From: Nitratiruptor sp.
GTDB taxonomy: Bacteria; Campylobacterota; Campylobacteria; Campylobacterales; Nitratiruptoraceae
DNA length: 9,178 nucleotides
Reading direction: 5' to 3'
NCBI GenBank assembly: GCA_015494505.1
Contig: WGBB01000088.1
Location: forward strand, 1-9,178
A program made the translations under genes and the position numbers. The notes under the pieces are model-generated. The model ran no database searches. It was not told the origin of the DNA and worked only from the letters and a program-made list of their open reading frames with translations. Shown piece after piece: positions 6,629 through 9,178 of this stretch (positions are counted from its first letter, which is position 1; each line of letters starts with the position of its first letter).

Positions 6629-6875
6629 AACCTGACAACACCTCTTTGATAAACTGCCCCTTTTTGGGATGACGCAGCTTCTTTATCACGCTTACTTCTA
6701 TCTGTCTTACGCGCTCTTTCGTGATTTTAAGCACTTGGGAGATTTCAGCGAGGGTATATTCACAGTTGCACTCTTTATGCGTATCGAGGAATTGGTTGAC
6801 GATATATGCCGCTTCTCGCGTATCGGCATATTTTGTAAGTTCCATGAGTTTTTGAAGACATTTATCTTTTTGCAT
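6621..6875 (-). CDS. stand-alone sigma-70 region 4-like DNA-binding protein
   Basis: The 84-residue protein is almost only a helix-turn-helix of the sigma-70 region 4.2 kind. Residues about 41-70 (TLAEISQVLKITKERVRQIE, then VSVIKKLRHP) closely follow the RpoD pattern TLEEIG..L.VTRERVRQIE..ALRKLRHP, including the recognition-helix R55/Q58 positions. Regions 2 and 3, which bind core polymerase and melt the -10 box, are absent, so it cannot be a complete sigma factor. The N-terminal 35 residues are helical and charged, with cysteines at 6, 36 and 38. The ATG at 6875 has AAGGTG/GAGGGG just upstream and a TACAAT box further up. Its stop lies inside the end of the convergent oxygenase gene. Possible roles are a small transcription regulator, or a protein that binds -35-like sites or the beta flap; neither is proven here. 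Confidence 0.85.
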   Translation of the reverse strand: MQKDKCLQKLMELTKYADTREAAYIVNQFLDTHKECNCEYTLAEISQVLKITKERVRQIEVSVIKKLRHPKKGQFIKEVLSGFK

Positions 6876-6902
6876 CCCCTCACCTTTTGGCAGGTTTGGG
6901 GA

Positions 6903-6908
6903 ATTGTA
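6903..6908 (-). promoter_or_regulatory. putative -10 box for the sigma-4-like gene
   Basis: TACAAT on the minus strand lies 27 bases upstream of the ATG at 6875, so a transcript would start near 6896 with a short leader holding the ribosome site. TTGCAA occurs further upstream but at a 22-base spacing, too far for a standard -35 box. Confidence 0.45.
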
Positions 6909-6979
6909 TCGAATACACGACGTAAAAACGTTGCAAAGAAAAGACTATTTTGCCTTTGGAATTTTACACGGCGAGGGGA

Positions 6980-7021
6980 ACAAAGGGTTGCAAAACAACT
7001 GCTTGTTATGCGACCCTTTGT
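6980..7021. repeat. 42-base near-perfect hairpin, role unknown
   Basis: The arms ACAAAGGGTTGCA (6980-6992) and TGCGACCCTTTGT (7009-7021) pair over 13 positions with one G-T wobble. After one A-A mismatch the stem continues with AACAA (6994-6998) and TTGTT (7003-7007) around a CTGC loop. This gives 18 pairs in all, far beyond chance for so short a stretch. No T-run follows on either strand, so it is not an ordinary terminator. It lies upstream of the sigma-4-like gene's promoter. It could be a structured small RNA, a leader element or a protein-binding palindrome. Confidence 0.8.
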
Positions 7022-7025
7022 GACG

Positions 7026-7059
7026 GCAAGCGATATATACGAATCCTTTCATCGCTTGC
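7026..7059. repeat. second inverted repeat, 9-bp perfect arms
   Basis: GCAAGCGAT (7026-7034) and ATCGCTTGC (7051-7059) are perfect inverted copies around a 16-base spacer. It follows the 6980-7021 hairpin after only 4 bases, so the two may form one structured element of about 80 bases. No T-run follows. Confidence 0.7.
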
Positions 7060-7293
7060 GATGAAGTGATAAGTATTGAGCTGCCAGGTTACCTTAGAGC
7101 AAATTTTGCATTGTAAAGAAGATATTTCTTATATTCTACTGCTTGTTCAGTACATTTCGCTTTGTCGAATGTTAAGAAAAATAGAAACATCCTTAAGCTT
7201 CGAAGGTTATAAGCCCTCTTTTACCTCCATTTTTGCCGACTCTCTTATTCACGATATCTTCTCTGCAGTCGATTTTGTAAATCCATTGCAAAT
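7060..7293. other. AT-rich intergenic stretch with no recognised gene
   Basis: I find no convincing gene here. The longest reading frame on the plus strand (7076-7297, TTG start, 73 codons) has no ribosome site and no recognisable protein pattern. The composition is richer in A and T than the housekeeping genes and resembles the toxin-antitoxin genes that follow, so it may have arrived with them or be a decayed remnant. Confidence 0.5.
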
Positions 7294-7300
7294 ATGACCA

Positions 7301-7340
7301 AGTTGACCAACTATGGTATAATAGACCAAGAGTCTAGTAT
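7301..7340. promoter_or_regulatory. putative autoregulatory operator of the toxin-antitoxin pair
   Basis: Two inverted repeats flank the -10 box. The first is AGTTGACCAACT (7301-7312), with 5-bp arms and a 2-base centre. The second is TAGACCAAGAGTCTA (7322-7336), with 5-bp arms that extend outward after one mismatch by three more pairs (7318-7340). Their centres are about 22 bp apart, close to two helical turns. Both contain GACCAA, which also occurs at 7296-7301, giving three copies. Phd/YefM-type antitoxins commonly repress their own promoter through such sites. Role inferred. Confidence 0.55.
7317..7322 (+). promoter_or_regulatory. -10 box of the toxin-antitoxin promoter
   Basis: A perfect TATAAT lies 30 bases before the antitoxin ATG at 7352. 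A TTGACC sequence is at 7303-7308 but only 8 bases away, too close for a standard -35; it instead belongs to the palindrome at 7301-7312. Confidence 0.65.
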
Positions 7341-7351
7341 GGAGGTGGATG

Positions 7352-7597
7352 ATGATCGTCAACATTTCCGAAGCGAAAGCGAATCTTTCTAAACTGATCG
7401 AGATGGTCTACAATGGAGAATCCGTGACTATAGCGAAAAATAATCTTCCTATCGTCGATCTCATCAAGCACGAACCAAAAGGTAAAAGAGTGTTGGGGAT
7501 AGCCAAAGGTAAAGTAGAAATAAAAGAGGATTTAATGGGGGAGGATGAAGATATCGTGATGATGTTTTATGGAGAAAAGAGTGAAGATCATTCTTGA
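7352..7597 (+). CDS. Phd/YefM-type antitoxin
   Basis: This is the antitoxin of a type II toxin-antitoxin pair: it neutralises the toxin and with it represses the operon. The 81 residues (from the second of two adjacent ATG codons) begin MIVNISEAKANLSKLIEMVY, the typical Phd/YefM DNA-binding N-terminus, then GESVTIAKNNLPIVDLI (22-38), and an acidic, flexible tail (EDLMGEDEDIVMMFYGE, about 56-72) that should wrap the toxin. GGAGG (7341-7345) is 6 bases from the ATG at 7352 but only 3 from that at 7349, so 7352 is preferred; the difference is one methionine. A TATAAT promoter with palindromes precedes it. The gene overlaps the toxin start by 17 bp. Codon choice is more A/T-rich than in the flanking housekeeping genes. 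Confidence 0.88.
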   Translation: MIVNISEAKANLSKLIEMVYNGESVTIAKNNLPIVDLIKHEPKGKRVLGIAKGKVEIKEDLMGEDEDIVMMFYGEKSEDHS

Positions 7598-7955
7598 TAC
7601 GCACATATTTTTATGGGCTGTGGCAATGCCGGAGAGATTGACGAAGAGACAAAAAGAGATCATACAGAGGCGTTCCAATCAGATTTTCGTAAGTTCTGTG
7701 ACGATTACGGAGATAATGATTAAAGCATCGATTGGAAAAATCATCATCGAATTTGATCCTGTAAAAGTCGCACAAGAGAGTGGATTCGATCTTTTAGAAT
7801 ATAGCTGTGAAGATGCTATGAAGCTAAATGAACTTCCTATGCACCACAAAGATCCCTTTGATAGGATGCTCATAGCGCAGGCGATGGAGCGAGGATTTTA
7901 TATAATGAGTGTAGATGATTGTTTCAAAAGGTACGATTGTAAGCTGATTCGATGA
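7581..7955 (+). CDS. PIN-domain toxin (VapC-like ribonuclease)
   Basis: This is a predicted Mg2+/Mn2+-dependent ribonuclease toxin. From the GTG at 7581 it has 124 residues starting VKIILDTHIFLWAV, the usual PIN opening with D6. Further acidic residues fit the metal site: E44 in VTITEIMIK, D91/D94 in HHKDPFDRML, and D112/D113 in SVDD. The HxxDPFDRMLIAQA pattern is typical of the PIN subgroup paired with Phd-type antitoxins. GTG is chosen because GGAG lies 6 bases upstream and this gives the canonical N-terminus; an ATG at 7569 would add four residues. It overlaps the antitoxin gene by 17 bp. Its TGA overlaps the cmoB ATG. All catalytic acids are present, so it is probably active; the RNA target cannot be told. 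Confidence 0.88.
   Translation: MKIILDTHIFLWAVAMPERLTKRQKEIIQRRSNQIFVSSVTITEIMIKASIGKIIIEFDPVKVAQESGFDLLEYSCEDAMKLNELPMHHKDPFDRMLIAQAMERGFYIMSVDDCFKRYDCKLIR
7901..7906 (+). promoter_or_regulatory. possible internal -10 box for cmoB inside the toxin gene
   Basis: A perfect TATAAT within the toxin's last codons sits 46 bases before the cmoB ATG; transcription would start near 7913. It could free cmoB from the repressed toxin-antitoxin promoter. No -35 box is evident, and AT-rich coding sequence can give TATAAT by chance. Confidence 0.35.
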
Positions 7956-8857
7956 AAAGTGTAAGTGTGGAAGCGATTCGCAAAGAGCGGGAATCTTGGC
8001 TACAGTGGAAAAACATCGCGCCGCTGCGAAAGATGCTGGAGACTCTGCCGCAGGTAGAGGCGCAGGTGGAGTTGGGCGATGTGGTGCGTATAGAAGCTGA
8101 TGTGAGCGAAGAGGTGCGCCGGCAGGTGAAAGAGACCGCCTGGGCGATGCGGCCATGGCGCAAGGGACCTTTCGAGGTGCTAGGTACCTACATCGACAGC
8201 GAGTGGAAAAGCTATATTAAATACAATCTCCTCGAGCCCTTTATGGACTTGGAGGGCAAAGATGTGGCCGATATAGGCTGCAACAATGGCTACTATATGT
8301 TTCGCATGCTCTCGCAGCGGCCCAAAAGCCTCATGGGTTTCGACCCTTCACCGCTCTTTCGCACGCAGTTCGATTTCATTGATCATTTCGTGCGTAGCAG
8401 TATTACCTACGAGCTCCTCGGCGTAGAGCATCTGCCGCTTTATGGTAAGCGGTTCGATACCATCTTTTGCCTGGGGGTGATCTATCATCGCAGCGACCCC
8501 ATCGCGATGCTCAAATGGCTAAAACAGGGGCTCAAAGAGGGCGGCGAGGTCTTTCTCGATACCTTCTACATCGAAGGAGATGAGCCGGTGGCTCTGTGTC
8601 CTGCACAGACCTACTCAAAGATAAAAAACGTCCACTTCGTCCCCACTATCTCAGCACTCCACAACTGGTGCCAAAAGGCCGGGTTCGGGCATTTCGAAGT
8701 GCTATCTACCAAGCCGACCACCTTCGAAGAGCAGCGCAAGACCGAGTGGATCGAGGGGCAAAGCCTCGAAGACTTCCTCGATCCCCAAGATCCCAGCAAA
8801 ACTATCGAGGGCTATCCTGCACCCAGGAGAGTCTATGTGCGCCTAAGGAGGAAGTGA
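7952..8857 (+). CDS. cmoB: tRNA U34 carboxymethyltransferase CmoB
   Basis: CmoB uses carboxy-S-adenosylmethionine (made by CmoA) to carboxymethylate 5-hydroxyuridine at tRNA position 34, giving cmo5U, which widens wobble decoding. The 301-residue protein has the CmoB N-terminal part (ERESWLQWKNIAPLRKML, 12-29), the substrate-binding RPWRKGPFEVLG segment (67-78) with IDSEWKSYIKYN (81-92), the methyltransferase motif DIGCNNGYYMFRM (107-119), LGVIYHRSDPI (174-184) and the C-terminal EGYPAPRR (286-293). These match E. coli CmoB motif for motif. The ATG overlaps the toxin stop as ATGA. There is only a weak AAG ribosome signal (GTAAGCTGATTCG), which suggests coupling or weak initiation. The enzyme's partner CmoA is not in the window. 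It is followed with 1-base overlap by a HAD phosphatase gene. Confidence 0.94.
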   Translation: MKSVSVEAIRKERESWLQWKNIAPLRKMLETLPQVEAQVELGDVVRIEADVSEEVRRQVKETAWAMRPWRKGPFEVLGTYIDSEWKSYIKYNLLEPFMDLEGKDVADIGCNNGYYMFRMLSQRPKSLMGFDPSPLFRTQFDFIDHFVRSSITYELLGVEHLPLYGKRFDTIFCLGVIYHRSDPIAMLKWLKQGLKEGGEVFLDTFYIEGDEPVALCPAQTYSKIKNVHFVPTISALHNWCQKAGFGHFEVLSTKPTTFEEQRKTEWIEGQSLEDFLDPQDPSKTIEGYPAPRRVYVRLRRK

Positions 8858-9178
8858 TGCTACGAGGAATCCTGCTCGATATCGGCGGTGTGCTCTATGA
8901 GGGGAGCGAGCCAATACCGGGAGCTGTCGAAGCGTTGCAAAGGCTTAGGAAGCACTATCAAGTGCGTTTCTTGTCAAACACCAGCCGCCTACCGCCGGCT
9001 GCGCTCAAAGGGAAGCTTGAAAAGATGGGCTTTGAGGTGGAGGAGAGTCAGCTCTTTACGGCTCTGAGTGCCGCCAAGCTCTTTTTACAAAGCCAAAAGG
9101 CGCGCGCCTATGTGATAGGCACCGACGAAGCGAAGGAGTATTTCGAAGATCTCGAGGGTGAGGAGCGTTATGTATTAG
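8857..9178 (+). CDS. HAD-superfamily IIA phosphatase, LHPP/HDHD2-like (cut by window edge)
   Basis: The first 107 residues of a HAD hydrolase are present; the rest lies beyond the right edge. Motif I reads LLDIGGVLYEG with nucleophile D8. The second aspartate of the usual DxD is replaced by G10, much like DISGVLYDSG in human LHPP and DLSGTLH in HDHD2. Motif II is FLSNTSR (38-44). A C2-type cap domain begins about residue 60. LHPP-type enzymes hydrolyse inorganic pyrophosphate or phospho-amino acids, but with the acid/base residue changed the activity here is uncertain. The start is firm: AAGGAGG lies 5 bases before the ATG and the cmoB stop overlaps as TGATG, so the two are co-translated. Confidence 0.88.
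   Translation, partial: MLRGILLDIGGVLYEGSEPIPGAVEALQRLRKHYQVRFLSNTSRLPPAALKGKLEKMGFEVEESQLFTALSAAKLFLQSQKARAYVIGTDEAKEYFEDLEGEERYVL

Noticed and set aside
6980..7021. Rho-independent terminator
   Set aside because: The stem is strong but neither strand has a following T-run, and no gene ends nearby in either direction.
7026..7059. tRNA gene or tRNA fragment as an insertion site
   Set aside because: No cloverleaf, no T-loop consensus and no anticodon arm can be formed; only a simple inverted repeat is present.
7076..7297. 73-codon reading frame with TTG start
   Set aside because: There is no ribosome site, no protein pattern I can recognise and an ordinary AT-rich composition; not supportable as a gene.

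Overview
The window looks like chromosomal DNA of a Campylobacterota (epsilonproteobacterial) autotroph-type bacterium. This is inferred from the run radA / small membrane gene / ftsY / TlpA-like lipoprotein facing 5-formyltetrahydrofolate cyclo-ligase / rny, from a short FtsY without the long acidic N-terminal domain, from TATAAT/TACAAT -10 boxes without clear -35 boxes, and from extremely tight gene packing. Base composition is moderate, so a genus such as Sulfurovum, Nitratifractor or Hydrogenimonas would fit, but I cannot fix the genus from sequence alone.

Region 1-2321 is one minus-strand operon read right to left: a TlpA/thioredoxin-like lipoprotein, ftsY (SRP receptor GTPase), a small two-helix membrane protein, and radA (DNA repair ATPase, cut by the left edge). 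Genes abut or overlap. Region 2368-4474 is a divergent plus-strand pair: 5-formyltetrahydrofolate cyclo-ligase, whose end overlaps the start of rny (RNase Y) by 89 bp. The two divergent genes both appear to start at TTG, and their promoters interleave.

Region 4471-5897 is a minus-strand pair joined by an ATGA overlap: an MTA/SAH-nucleosidase-family protein and a cation diffusion facilitator with all FieF/YiiP-type metal ligands. A 65-bp divergent promoter gap leads to a plus-strand 2-oxoglutarate/Fe(II) oxygenase (5963-6628). Its end overlaps by 8 bp with a convergent 84-residue protein that is essentially only a sigma-70 region 4 DNA-binding domain.

Region 6876-7348 is the only sizeable non-coding stretch. 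It holds the promoter of the sigma-4-like gene, two adjacent strong inverted repeats (6980-7021 and 7026-7059) of unknown role, an AT-rich stretch with nothing recognisable, and a well-formed promoter/operator for a type II toxin-antitoxin pair. The Phd/YefM-type antitoxin and PIN-domain toxin (7352-7955) look AT-richer than their neighbours and probably arrived by transfer. The toxin stop overlaps the start of cmoB (tRNA wobble-uridine carboxymethyltransferase). cmoB is in turn coupled to an LHPP/HDHD2-like HAD phosphatase gene cut by the right edge.

Most genes are ordinary housekeeping genes. The points most worth a second look are the toxin/cmoB junction, the paired hairpins, the stand-alone sigma region 4 protein and the cyclo-ligase/rny overlap. 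I do not see convincing evidence of an entirely new multi-gene system.
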